Origin: Alphaproteobacteria bacterium | GTDB lineage: Bacteria; Pseudomonadota; Alphaproteobacteria; Sphingomonadales; Sphingomonadaceae | Assembly (NCBI GenBank): GCA_020249025.1 | Contig: JADCGM010000404.1 | Location: 1-8,853, forward strand | DNA length: 8,853 nucleotides | Direction: 5' to 3' | Shown: in pieces, positions 8,742-8,853 of the stretch | Layout of the letters: every line of letters starts with the position of its first letter | How positions within the stretch are numbered: position 1 is the first letter of the stretch | The notes under the pieces: model-generated | Databases searched by the model: none | Seen by the model: only the letters and a program-made list of their open reading frames with translations | What the model was told of the DNA's origin: nothing | Made by a program: the position numbers and the translations under genes

Positions 8742-8853
8742 TATCGTGGCAGTCCAGTGGGATATGCCGCAGCGCAGCAAAGGCTGCGGACGCCCGCGCT
8801 GGCTCAAGAAGGCGACAAGGGCGCGGCCGACCCAAATCTGCGAAACCGGGCCG
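8737..8853 (+). CDS. Unrecognised small open frame running off the window (3' partial)
   Basis: An ATG at 8737 opens 39 codons to the window edge without a stop, beginning MIIVAVQWDMPQRSKGCG and continuing basic (GRPRWLKKATRARP). About three quarters of the codons end in G or C, like the real genes here. Against it, there is no clear ribosome binding site, the ATG lies inside the possible -10 element, and the opposite strand is also open over much of the same stretch. I recognise no domain. It may be a genuine gene start, the leader of a gene beyond the edge, or chance. Confidence 0.15.
   Translation, partial: MIIVAVQWDMPQRSKGCGRPRWLKKATRARPTQICETGP
8767..8789. repeat. Inverted repeat CCGCAGC/GCTGCGG
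   Basis: CCGCAGC (8767-8773) pairs with GCTGCGG (8783-8789). An alternative, tighter hairpin pairs CGCAGC (8773-8778) with GCTGCG (8783-8788) around the tetraloop AAAG. The two folds share the right arm and exclude each other. No T-run follows. Confidence 0.35.

Larger units (their letters stand above)
8544..8853. promoter_or_regulatory. Upstream region of the TonB receptor, apparently non-coding
   Basis: This 310-base stretch has no recognisable gene. The part next to the receptor holds its ribosome binding site. On the minus strand, TTGCAC (8629-8634) resembles a -35 box, but no convincing -10 lies 16-18 bases downstream of it. Further out lie an alternating GACGC/GCGTC array, two inverted repeats and an extended -10-like element. 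I take it to be the control region of the receptor and possibly of a divergent gene beyond the window. Confidence 0.45.

Noticed and set aside
8704..8853. Minus-strand open frame entering from the window's right edge and ending near 8704
   Set aside because: The translation (ending SGIGQFPV) shows no recognisable motif, and more than one frame is open over this GC-rich stretch, so it cannot be distinguished from chance.

Overview
This 8.85 kb, GC-rich window carries five protein genes and looks like chromosomal DNA of an alphaproteobacterium. It is most likely from the Sphingomonadales, judging from the style of the TonB-dependent receptor (TonB box EIIVLG, C-terminal signature), the alphaproteobacterial type of substrate-binding-like lipoprotein, and codon use rich in G and C at third positions. 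That placement is an inference from protein character, not from a marker gene. No rRNA, tRNA, CRISPR array, insertion sequence or phage gene was found.

Layout. (1) Bases 1-1206, plus strand: the 3' part of a periplasmic-binding-protein-fold gene of the penicillin-binding-protein activator (LpoA-like) group, with its N-terminus outside the window. (2) 1293-3443, plus strand: a complete oligopeptidase-B-like serine peptidase (S9A) with a clear secretion signal. (3) 3429-3965, minus strand: a GNAT acetyltransferase, whose stop overlaps the peptidase tail-to-tail by 15 bases. (4) 3979-5700, minus strand: a complete gamma-glutamyltransferase (glutathione hydrolase) just upstream of the acetyltransferase, very probably in the same transcript. 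(5) 5802-8543, minus strand: a complete TonB-dependent outer-membrane receptor, closed by a strong intrinsic terminator at 5743-5788. (6) 8544-8853: an apparently non-coding region upstream of the receptor, with three inverted repeats, an alternating GACGC half-site array and a possible rightward promoter or gene start running off the end.

How the genes may work together. Three of the five products are predicted to act in the envelope on peptides or glutamyl compounds: an outer-membrane importer, a periplasmic glutathione/gamma-glutamyl hydrolase and a periplasmic endopeptidase. A shared role in scavenging peptides or glutathione is plausible, but this is inference from neighbourhood only; the receptor's ligand cannot be read from sequence. 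The most notable detail is in the peptidase. It has the full oligopeptidase B architecture and catalytic triad, but it carries a signal peptide and seems to lack most of the acidic residues that give the enterobacterial enzyme its preference for basic residues. The rest of the window is fairly ordinary, and I see no clearly new multi-gene system.
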